NCBI GenBank assembly: GCA_002367305.1
Contig: DFBG01000040.1
Location: forward strand, 282-6,879
DNA: 6,598 bases
Direction of reading: 5' to 3'
Origin: Actinobacteria bacterium UBA3086
GTDB lineage: Bacteria; Actinomycetota; Coriobacteriia; Anaerosomatales; UBA3086
Part shown: in pieces, positions 1 through 5,401 of the stretch
Numbering within the stretch: position 1 is the first letter of the stretch
Layout: the number at the start of each line of letters is the position of its first letter
Program-made: the position numbers and the translations under genes
The notes under the pieces: generated by a model
Told to the model about the DNA's origin: nothing
What the model saw: only the letters and a program-made list of their open reading frames with translations
Database searches by the model: none

Positions 1-1025
1 CCGGTCTTGTCCGTGCAGATATAGGTGACCGAGCCGAGCGTCTCCACTGCGGGAAGCCGACGGACGAGCGCGTTGCTCATGACCATACGTCGGGCTCCCA
101 GAGCCAGCGTGATCGTTGCCACGGCGGGCAAGGCTTCGGGTACTGCGGCCACAGCGAGCGAGATCGCGATCAGCAGCATAAGGAGCGGGTCGTCGCCCCG
201 AAGCAGTCCGGCGACGAAGACCAGAGCAGTGAGCGCTATCGCGGCGAGCCCCAATTGCCGACCGAATGTCGCGAGACGCTTTTGAAGCGGGGTCTTGCCA
301 CTGTCAGCGGTGCGGAGCAGCCCTGCGATCCGCCCGAGTTCCGTGTGCATGCCGGTTGCGACGACCACGCCCTCGCCGCGTCCGTACACCACCTGGGTTC
401 CTCGGTAGGCCATGCACGTTCTGTCACCCAGAGGAGTGTCGATCGAGGCGACGGGGTCCGTGCCCTTCTCCACCGGGAGCGATTCACCGGTGAGGGTCGC
501 CTCGGCCACGCGAAGCCGAGCGCTCTCTATTATCCGGAGGTCGGCGGGAATCACCCGGCCGGCATCCAGCAGTACGATGTCGCCGGTGACGAGCTTCTCG
601 GCGGGGATCTTGATCACTTCGCCGTCTCGGCGGACGAGCGCACTGGCTGCGGCCATCTTGCGTAGTGCCTCCATAGCCCGCTCGGCGCGATACTCCTGGA
701 AGACGCCGATGACCGCATTGAGGATGACGATCACGATTATCGCGATCGTGTCGACGGCTTCGCCAAGGAGACCCGAGATGATCGCGGCTCCAATGAGCAA
801 GAGGATCAGGAAGTCCTTGAACTGCTCCAACACCATGGTGGACATTTTGCGAGACTCTTGCTCGGGTAGGGCGTTGGGGCCCAGGCGCTCCAATCGTGCG
901 GCGGCTTCTGCGGATTCGAGTCCGCCCTTGGTCGCCGCGAAGGCTTCTAGTGATTCAGAGACGGAGGACACATGCCAGGGGAGAGCGTCGGCCGTTCGGA
1001 TGTCGCGCGTTGCCGTTTCGGTCAT
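1..1025 (-). CDS. P-type cation-transporting ATPase, type P2A (Ca2+-pump-like), N-terminal 341 residues, partial
   Basis: An ATP-driven inner-membrane cation pump of the SERCA/PMR1-like P2A group. The ATG at 1025 follows GGGGGG with a 5-base gap. Visible in order: a cation-ATPase N-terminal domain (about 16-60, with LGPNALPE), membrane helices M1-M2 (about 70-110), the actuator domain with the TGES dephosphorylation loop (179-182), M3-M4 (about 258-310) with PEALP at 296-300, and CTDKT at 337-341, where D339 is the phosphorylated aspartate; the DKTG glycine is inferable from the last two bases. E297 matches the M4 ion-binding glutamate of SERCA (PEGLP there). The gene runs off the window; the nucleotide-binding domain and M5-M10 are missing, and the family is usually near 900 residues. 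Ca2+ is the likeliest ion, but Mn2+ or Na+/K+ cannot be excluded without the M5-M6 residues. It lies 45 bases downstream of sdaAA and may be co-transcribed with it. Confidence 0.94.
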   Translation of the reverse strand, partial: MTETATRDIRTADALPWHVSSVSESLEAFAATKGGLESAEAAARLERLGPNALPEQESRKMSTMVLEQFKDFLILLLIGAAIISGLLGEAVDTIAIIVIVILNAVIGVFQEYRAERAMEALRKMAAASALVRRDGEVIKIPAEKLVTGDIVLLDAGRVIPADLRIIESARLRVAEATLTGESLPVEKGTDPVASIDTPLGDRTCMAYRGTQVVYGRGEGVVVATGMHTELGRIAGLLRTADSGKTPLQKRLATFGRQLGLAAIALTALVFVAGLLRGDDPLLMLLIAISLAVAAVPEALPAVATITLALGARRMVMSNALVRRLPAVETLGSVTYICTDKT

Positions 1026-1070
1026 TCGGACCCCCCGATTGATTCCTCAGTCTACACCTCTTGAGTTGGC

Positions 1071-1937
1071 TCAGAGTTCTTTCTTGATTCGCTTTGCGAT
1101 CTCCTTGCCGGTGGGTGTTGCGGCCAGTCCTCCCCGTGCTGTTTCCCGAAGGGATGGCGGAAGGCTACGGCCCACGAAGGAAGCCGCGTCGACTATTTCA
1201 TCGAACGGAATTGCGAATTCGACACCTGCGAGCGCCATTTCGGCTGCGGCCAGAGCGACCGCCGCGCCGGTAGCATTGCGAGCAACGCATGGTATTTCCA
1301 CGAGACCGCCGACGGGATCGCACACCAGGCCAAGGAGACCTTGCAGTGCCAAGGACGCGGCATGCCCCACCTGCTCGGGGGTGCCCCCCATGAGCTGCGT
1401 TGCAGCCGCAGCAGCCATGGCGGCCCCACTGCCCACCTCGGCTTGACACCCGCCGGCGGCTCCAGACAGGGTTGCCCGCGCGGCAATCACGCCGCCGATC
1501 GCACCGGCTGCGAAGAGGGCATCGACCAGCGAGTCCTCGTCGGCGGAGATGGAGTCGCCCACAGTGAGCAACACTGCCGGCAGAACGCCGGATGCACCAC
1601 CTGTGGGGGCTGCGACGATGCGACCCATGGACGCATTGACCTCGCCAACCGCGAGGGCCGCGGCGATCGTGTCTCGCAAGGACCCTCCCACAGGTCCCGA
1701 AGACGATTCCTTCACGCGTGCGGCGTCTCCGCCGATGAGCCCGGAGCGTGAATGAGCTTGCCCTGAGAGCCCTTGCGCGACGGACTCGCGCATCACGCGA
1801 AGGGAGTCGTGCATGGTGTCGGCGATATCCCGCTCCGCGAGTCCCGAATCCTGGGACTCGCGTGACAGAGCTGCGGCTCCGATGGAGCCACGTAGGTTCG
1901 CCTCTTTTAGTAGTTCTGTGAACGCCGCGTATGCCAC
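1071..1937 (-). CDS. sdaAA: L-serine dehydratase, iron-sulfur-dependent, alpha subunit
   Basis: Catalytic subunit of the two-subunit, PLP-independent serine dehydratase (L-serine to pyruvate and ammonia), a cytoplasmic [4Fe-4S] enzyme. The 288-residue product matches the usual length near 290-300. Its only three cysteines lie in the family motifs: C164 in GGCQAEVGSG, C206 in VCDPVGGLVE and C217 in IPCVARNA. Their spacings of 42 and 11 residues are those I recall for the cluster ligands of the Legionella enzyme. APTGGASGVLP (110-120) is the other conserved block. The reading frame is open to an ATG at 1985, but GTG at 1937 is preferred: GGAGGGG sits five bases upstream and the protein then begins near the family's normal N-terminus. 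The partner beta subunit is encoded 2.6 kb away on the same strand, with the feo operon between them in the opposite direction, which is unusual because the two genes are normally adjacent. The P-type ATPase gene follows after 45 bases. Confidence 0.95.
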   Translation of the reverse strand: MAYAAFTELLKEANLRGSIGAAALSRESQDSGLAERDIADTMHDSLRVMRESVAQGLSGQAHSRSGLIGGDAARVKESSSGPVGGSLRDTIAAALAVGEVNASMGRIVAAPTGGASGVLPAVLLTVGDSISADEDSLVDALFAAGAIGGVIAARATLSGAAGGCQAEVGSGAAMAAAAATQLMGGTPEQVGHAASLALQGLLGLVCDPVGGLVEIPCVARNATGAAVALAAAEMALAGVEFAIPFDEIVDAASFVGRSLPPSLRETARGGLAATPTGKEIAKRIKKEL

Positions 1938-1942
1938 GGATA

Positions 1943-1949
1943 CCCCTCC
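1943..1949 (-). promoter_or_regulatory. Ribosome binding site that decides the sdaAA start
   Basis: On the minus strand GGAGGGG lies five bases before GTG 1937. The in-frame ATG at 1985 has no comparable site, and the 16 extra residues it would add do not resemble a family N-terminus. This supports the GTG start. Confidence 0.75.
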
Positions 1950-2030
1950 GTTTCTCGCCAAAAGGGTAGCACGCGGCGCCCACATGGTTGTTGGTCTCTC
2001 GGGATATTCGTAGTGAATCGGTGAACTACT

Positions 2031-2058
2031 TTGACGTTGGCACGGCGGGCGCTAGTAT
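2031..2058 (+). promoter_or_regulatory. Predicted sigma-70-type promoter of the feo operon
   Basis: TTGACG (2031-2036) and TAGTAT (2053-2058) are separated by 16 bases, matching 5 of 6 positions of each consensus hexamer. Transcription would start near 2065, leaving a leader of about 87 bases before feoA. Just upstream lies a direct repeat GTGAA (2013-2017 and 2021-2025), itself flanked by GTAGT (2010-2014) and ACTAC (2025-2029). These abut the -35 box and could be regulator sites, but they are short. Confidence 0.65.
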
Positions 2059-2095
2059 GCTCATAGTAGTTAACTTCGCATATACTAAGCACTAA
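2053..2095. promoter_or_regulatory. AT-rich island with nested dyads, candidate operator between sdaAA and feoA
   Basis: This stretch is strikingly AT-rich for the window. It holds AGTTAACT, an 8-base perfect palindrome (2068-2075), TAGTA/TACTA arms (2064-2068 and 2083-2087), ATGC/GCAT arms (2057-2060 and 2078-2081) and a CTAA repeat seven bases apart (2085-2088 and 2092-2095). It overlaps the predicted -10 box and start point of the feo promoter. On the minus strand TACTAT (2068-2063) could be a -10 box for sdaAA, though no good -35 accompanies it. An iron-responsive repressor (DtxR/IdeR or Fur family) would be expected here, but I do not see a good match to either consensus. Confidence 0.4.
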
Positions 2096-2137
2096 AGGGA
2101 CAACCACCAGTAGCCACACTCGCACTCAGGGAGTATC

Positions 2138-2144
2138 AAGGAGG
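2138..2144 (+). promoter_or_regulatory. Ribosome binding site of feoA
   Basis: AAGGAGG, a near-perfect Shine-Dalgarno sequence, ends seven bases before ATG 2152 and fixes the feoA start. It is the strongest ribosome site in the window. Confidence 0.8.
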
Positions 2145-2151
2145 CGTCGGC

Positions 2152-2499
2152 ATGTTCGCAGGCAATCGAAAGAATCGTGGCCATAGGGGTATGGGTGGTA
2201 GGCATATCGCCTCCACCCGCACGCTTGACACCGTTCGCGGCGGCGATGAGTTCGAGGTCGCATCGATCGATGACGACGATGCGCGAGTTCATGCCATCCG
2301 CTTCGGAATGGGCGCGGGGTCCAATTGCTCCTGCGTCACCCGCATTCCCGCCGGACCGATCGTTCTCAAGTCAGGGCGCCAGGAGATAGCCGTGGGCCGC
2401 AAGCTCGCTCAGCGCATCGCGGTCAAGGATGTACGACGTGCGGGTGCTGCGCGCCGCGCGGCAGTCCATGCCGAGTCCCGTGAGACGTTGGTGGGCTGA
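2152..2499 (+). CDS. feoA: Ferrous iron transport protein A (FeoA-domain protein)
   Basis: A 115-residue cytoplasmic partner of FeoB; FeoA proteins are small SH3-like folds thought to regulate or assemble with the FeoB transporter. The FeoA core spans about residues 24-92: TLDTVRGGDEFEV opening, FGMGAGS turn, IPAGPIVLKSGRQEIAVGR and a closing RIAV. The product is longer than the usual 75-85 residues, with a glycine-, arginine- and histidine-rich N-terminal tail of about 23 residues and a basic, alanine-rich C-terminal tail of about 23. It carries an acidic run (D40-D43) and a C-x-C pair (C59, C61) in the strand after the conserved turn, its only cysteines, which could bind metal or be redox-active. 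That role is inference. The stop codon lies two bases before the feoB ATG, so the two genes are almost certainly one transcript. Confidence 0.9.
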   Translation: MFAGNRKNRGHRGMGGRHIASTRTLDTVRGGDEFEVASIDDDDARVHAIRFGMGAGSNCSCVTRIPAGPIVLKSGRQEIAVGRKLAQRIAVKDVRRAGAARRAAVHAESRETLVG

Positions 2500-2501
2500 T
2501 C

Positions 2502-4355
2502 ATGGGGGGCCATAACCACGCGACTGCAGCGATCGTCACCCGTCCCGGCGTAGAGACCGTGGTTCTCGCCGGCAACCCGAATGTGGGCAAATCAGTCGTC
2601 TTCAACGAGCTCACCGGCGTCTATGTTGACGTCTCGAATTTCCCCGGTACCACCGTTGAGCTCACTCGCGGTGCCATTCAGGGGCGCGAACTCATCGATA
2701 CTCCGGGCGTTTACGGCGTGTCCAGCTTCAACGACGAGGAGCGCGTAGCCCGGGACGTGATCCTCGGCGCCGACACCGTCATCAACGTGGTCGACGCGGT
2801 GCATCTCGAGCGCGATCTCTTTCTCACGCTGCAGCTGGTTGATATGGGTCTGCCCATGATCGTGGCGCTCAACATGGCCGACGAAGCTCGCACACAGGGC
2901 GTTGCGGTCGATCGTGATCTGCTCGAGGACCTCCTTGGCGTGCCGGTCATCGAAACGGTCGCCGTGCGTGGTGAGGGAATCCCCGAGCTCGTCTCATCCG
3001 TTGATCGCGCGCGGCCCGGCCACGCCGATCAAGAGCTTGAGGCTGACATCGTTGAAATGGCGTCTCGCGTCGGCTCTCGGTCTGAGGCGCTCATGGTTCT
3101 CGAAGGCGACGAGACCGTGGCAGCACGTCACGGTATCGAGCCGGGTGCGGGTCGCGAGCGTATCTACACGCGCAGGCGTGCACGGGTCAACGACTTCATC
3201 GGCCACGTGGTCTCGGCCACCACGCAAGGGGCCAACTTCAAGACGCGTCTGTCGGCTGCCATGATGCATCCGCTCACCGGTATTCCGCTGCTGGGCGTTC
3301 TGCTCGTGGTCATGTACAAGGTCATGGGTGAGTGGGTGGCAGGAGGTCTCGTCGGCGTTCTCGAGGAGACGCTCATGCAGGGCTACTGGGAGCCGCTCGT
3401 GCGGGATGTTGTCGGAGGCGTGTTCACGCAGGGGAGCGCGCTCTACACGCTGCTTGCCGGTGAGTTCGGCATGCTGACCATGACGCCGACGTACCTCATT
3501 GGTGTGATCCTGCCGCTGGTCACCGGGTTCTATCTGCTGCTCTCTTTGCTGGAGGACACTGGGTACCTGCCGCGCATCGCGGCTCTGGCCGATCGCAGCC
3601 TAAACTCGATCGGCCTCAACGGCCGGGCGGTCATTCCGCTGATCCTAGGACTGGGCTGCGTCACCATGGGCACACTCACCACGCGGATCCTCGGCTCCAA
3701 GCGCGAGCGTCTCATCGCGACCGCGCTTATGGCCGTCGCCGTGCCCTGCTCGGCGCAGATCGCTGTCATCGCCGCGCTCATGACTGGTGTGGGTCCGGCG
3801 TACGCGGCAGGTTACTTTGGAATCCTGTTCGTCATATTCGCGGTGCTCGGGACGATCCTCAACAAGGTGACTCCCGGTGTCTCGACCGACCTGCTGATCG
3901 ATCTACCCACGCTGCGAGTGCCTCGGTTGGATAACGTGGTGCGCAAGACGGGCATCAAGGTCTGGGGCTTCATGAAAGAGGTCGCTGTCTTCTTCTTGGC
4001 CGGTGCTGCCCTGATCTCGCTCCTCCAGATCACCGGAGCGCTGGCGTGGATCCAGACCGCGCTCGTACCCCTCACGGTCTCATGGTTGGGTCTCCCCGCT
4101 GAGGCGGCCACCGCGCTCGTCATGGGCTTCGTGCGCCGTGACTTCGGCGCTGCAGGGTTCTTCACCATGAACCTCGCAGCCGGGCAGTTGCTTGTAGCGA
4201 TGGTCACCATCACCCTGTTCGTTCCCTGTATCGCCAGCATCATGGTGATCCTCAAGGAACGCGGCTGGGCCTATCTCGTCGGCGTGCTGACGGGTTCCGT
4301 CTCAATCGCATTCCTGGTGGGCGGCCTGCTCGCACGTGCGTTGGGGGTGGCCTAG
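2502..4355 (+). CDS. feoB: Ferrous iron transporter FeoB, GTPase-coupled inner-membrane permease
   Basis: Imports Fe(II) across the cytoplasmic membrane. The 617-residue product has an N-terminal G domain: G1 GNPNVGKS (24-31), G2 threonine in NFPGTTVE (47-54), G3 DTPG (66-69), G4 NMAD (124-127) and a G5-like segment near 153-158. A helical guanine-nucleotide-dissociation-inhibitor domain probably spans about 170-250, followed by a polytopic membrane domain from about 258. Two Gate repeats are visible: LEDTGYLPRIAAL through GLGCVTMGTLTTR (350-395) with PCSAQIAVI (415-423), and the second region ending VPCIASI (574-580). The only three cysteines, C386, C416 and C576, sit in these pore-associated motifs. 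GLGCVTMGT and PCSAQ differ from the enterobacterial GFGCNVP and PCGAR forms; I recall similar forms in FeoB of some anaerobes. It is also shorter than E. coli FeoB (about 773). A GGTGGG site inside the feoA end probably serves translation. Confidence 0.97.
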   Translation: MGGHNHATAAIVTRPGVETVVLAGNPNVGKSVVFNELTGVYVDVSNFPGTTVELTRGAIQGRELIDTPGVYGVSSFNDEERVARDVILGADTVINVVDAVHLERDLFLTLQLVDMGLPMIVALNMADEARTQGVAVDRDLLEDLLGVPVIETVAVRGEGIPELVSSVDRARPGHADQELEADIVEMASRVGSRSEALMVLEGDETVAARHGIEPGAGRERIYTRRRARVNDFIGHVVSATTQGANFKTRLSAAMMHPLTGIPLLGVLLVVMYKVMGEWVAGGLVGVLEETLMQGYWEPLVRDVVGGVFTQGSALYTLLAGEFGMLTMTPTYLIGVILPLVTGFYLLLSLLEDTGYLPRIAALADRSLNSIGLNGRAVIPLILGLGCVTMGTLTTRILGSKRERLIATALMAVAVPCSAQIAVIAALMTGVGPAYAAGYFGILFVIFAVLGTILNKVTPGVSTDLLIDLPTLRVPRLDNVVRKTGIKVWGFMKEVAVFFLAGAALISLLQITGALAWIQTALVPLTVSWLGLPAEAATALVMGFVRRDFGAAGFFTMNLAAGQLLVAMVTITLFVPCIASIMVILKERGWAYLVGVLTGSVSIAFLVGGLLARALGVA

Positions 4356-4541
4356 ATGGCGCGTCTGACGAACACACAGGAGCCGCGACCCGCGTTGCTC
4401 ACGTGTCCCACCTGCGGACTCGAGACGGCCGACGTACGCTGTCCGCGCTGCTTCACCCTCAAAGTCACGACATGCACGGGTGCGTGCTCCTCGTGCAAGA
4501 GTGCGGCATGCGCGACTAACGAAAAGTCGAGCGCGAAGTAG
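4356..4541 (+). CDS. Small cysteine-rich protein, zinc-ribbon-like, probable Feo accessory
   Basis: Sixty-one residues, unrecognised as a named family. The ATG follows the feoB stop codon with no gap, and GGGGGTGG at the end of feoB is a likely ribosome site, so it is the third gene of the feo operon. It contains eight cysteines: CPTC (17-20) and CPRC (29-32) form a zinc-ribbon or rubredoxin-like pair of knuckles, followed by a second cluster C40, C44, C47 and C52 in CTGACSSCKSAAC. There is no membrane helix or signal peptide, so it is probably cytoplasmic. Other Feo operons end in small proteins: FeoC of gammaproteobacteria (winged helix with four cysteines) and the FeoB-associated cysteine-rich membrane proteins of Firmicutes, whose Cys-Gly-Ser-rich tails resemble the second cluster here. 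This one has neither a winged helix nor a membrane anchor. A role in iron handling or FeoB regulation is inference from context. Confidence 0.82.
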   Translation: MARLTNTQEPRPALLTCPTCGLETADVRCPRCFTLKVTTCTGACSSCKSAACATNEKSSAK

Positions 4542-4577
4542 CACCAGCGGGGCCGATGACTGGAGCGATGCTTTGGC

Positions 4578-5249
4578 TCAGACGGCGGGCACTGCGCGAA
4601 CGTCAAGCACGCCGTCTGACTCGGCGACGAGCGCGACCGTTACCGCATCGACCTCCACGTCGGTCTCGATCAGCATGAGGGCACCGGCGCCCCGACGTTC
4701 GCGGGAAACGGTCATCGACGCGATGTTGACGCCCGCCTCTGCGAGTATCGAGCTCACCGCCGCGATCTTTCCGGGCCGATCGATGTGAGCAACTGCGAGT
4801 ACCGGCAGGTCGCCGGTGATCTCAACGTCGTAGTCATCGATACGGGTCACCATCACGTCGCCGCCGCCCAACGACGAGCCACGGACCTTCATCGTGGAGC
4901 CACCGGGGGCGCTCAGCGTGAGGCATGCGGTGTTGGGGTGTGCCTCGCCCAGATCCACCACCTCGAATGTGACATCCAGTCCGGACTCTCTGGCCAGAGT
5001 GAGAGAGTCGCGGATGCGGGCGTCGTCGGGGGCCATGCCCAGCAATCCTGCAACGAGGGCGAGGTCCGTGCCATGGCCGCTGCCGGTCGACGCGAACGAG
5101 CCATGCAGTCCGATGTTCGCCGCCGAGATCTCATGACCGAACACGGCTCGGGCCAGCGAACCCAAACGAACCGCGCCGGCCGTGTGGCTTGATGAGGGGC
5201 CGATCATCACCGGACCCACTATGTCGAATATGCTGCGTTGGCGTGCCAT
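4578..5249 (-). CDS. sdaAB: L-serine dehydratase, iron-sulfur-dependent, beta subunit
   Basis: Partner of the alpha subunit encoded at 1071-1937; together they form the [4Fe-4S] serine dehydratase that yields pyruvate and ammonia. The 223-residue product has the usual length near 220. It opens with the family signature SIFDIVGPVMIGPSSSHTAG (6-25), followed by HGSFASTGSGHGTD (49-62), GLLGMAPDD (68-76) and HPNT (104-107). An ACT domain follows from about 149 to 220 (LAVAHIDRPGKIAAVSSIL, then VNIASMTVSR); ACT domains bind small ligands, and in this family L-serine is the likely one. The start at ATG 5249 places the signature at its normal position. The ribosome site is weak (GAG only), and a TACAAT box ends six bases before the ATG, so the message may be leaderless. 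The 3' end faces the feo operon across 36 bases. No sdaAA follows directly; it comes 2.6 kb later. Confidence 0.95.
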   Translation of the reverse strand: MARQRSIFDIVGPVMIGPSSSHTAGAVRLGSLARAVFGHEISAANIGLHGSFASTGSGHGTDLALVAGLLGMAPDDARIRDSLTLARESGLDVTFEVVDLGEAHPNTACLTLSAPGGSTMKVRGSSLGGGDVMVTRIDDYDVEITGDLPVLAVAHIDRPGKIAAVSSILAEAGVNIASMTVSRERRGAGALMLIETDVEVDAVTVALVAESDGVLDVRAVPAV

Positions 5250-5255
5250 TCGCTC

Positions 5256-5261
5256 ATTGTA
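5256..5261 (-). promoter_or_regulatory. Possible -10 box of sdaAB, placed for a leaderless message
   Basis: TACAAT on the minus strand matches 5 of 6 bases of the TATAAT consensus and ends six bases before the ATG, so transcription would begin at or next to the start codon. No -35 hexamer is recognisable 16-18 bases upstream. The inverted repeat at 5272-5286 falls in that position instead, which would suit an activator-dependent promoter. This is inference from spacing alone. Confidence 0.35.
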
Positions 5262-5271
5262 CGCACATCAG

Positions 5272-5286
5272 GGCTCCATGGGAGCC
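5272..5286. repeat. Perfect inverted repeat upstream of sdaAB, possible operator
   Basis: GGCTCC (5272-5277) and GGAGCC (5281-5286) flank a 3-base centre. The repeat is intergenic and centred about 21 bases upstream of the candidate sdaAB -10 box. A 3-base loop makes an RNA terminator unlikely and a protein-binding dyad more plausible. A 6-bp dyad can arise by chance. Confidence 0.3.
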
Positions 5287-5314
5287 TTTCAGCGCTCGGT
5301 CGGGCTGTCTGTGA

Positions 5315-5344
5315 TTGTGCGAACGGGTGTCGCGCCTGTATGCT
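5315..5344 (+). promoter_or_regulatory. Possible promoter of the gene at 5402
   Basis: TTGTGC (5315-5320) and TATGCT (5339-5344) are 18 bases apart, matching 3 and 4 of 6 consensus positions. The predicted start lies near 5351, giving a leader of about 50 bases. The -10 box lies in the centre of the inverted repeat at 5332-5354, so repressor control is conceivable. Confidence 0.35.
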
Positions 5345-5358
5345 ATGCAGGCGCTTTT
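5332..5358 (+). repeat. GC-rich inverted repeat followed by TTTT
   Basis: GCGCCTG (5332-5338) and CAGGCGC (5348-5354) are perfect 7-base arms around a 9-base centre, and TTTT follows at 5355-5358. By shape it is either an operator over the -10 box of the promoter at 5315-5344, or a short intrinsic terminator or attenuator in the plus direction. There is no plus-strand gene just upstream to terminate (sdaAB is on the minus strand), so the operator reading is slightly favoured. Confidence 0.4.
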
Positions 5359-5401
5359 AGCTCACGTTCAGGCAAGCACACAAGATCGGAAGGATACAAG
5401 A

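Noticed and set aside
1055..1080. Terminator between sdaAA and the ATPase gene
   Set aside because: Only a small bulged stem (TGAG-TTGG-CTCA with partly paired flanks) spans the sdaAA stop, without a T run in the minus direction. Co-transcription is left open.
412..1446. A 344-codon open frame on the plus strand
   Set aside because: It lies antisense to the ATPase gene, crosses the 45-base gap and continues antisense to sdaAA. The translation is a Ser/Ala/Arg-rich sequence without motifs, as expected for the reverse of GC-rich coding DNA.
1198..1983. A 261-codon minus-strand frame overlapping sdaAA
   Set aside because: It is another frame of the sdaAA coding strand with an Arg/Gly-rich, motif-free product, while the sdaAA frame carries all family motifs.
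1938..2057. Riboswitch (glycine or similar) in the possible sdaAA leader
   Set aside because: No recognisable aptamer core or expression-platform hairpin was found by eye, and the start of transcription is itself uncertain.
2053..2095. Canonical IdeR/DtxR box or Fur box upstream of feoA
   Set aside because: The TTAG/CTAA half-sites are seven bases apart and not in the TTAGGTTAG pattern, and no GATAAT repeats are present. Only a generic operator candidate is claimed.
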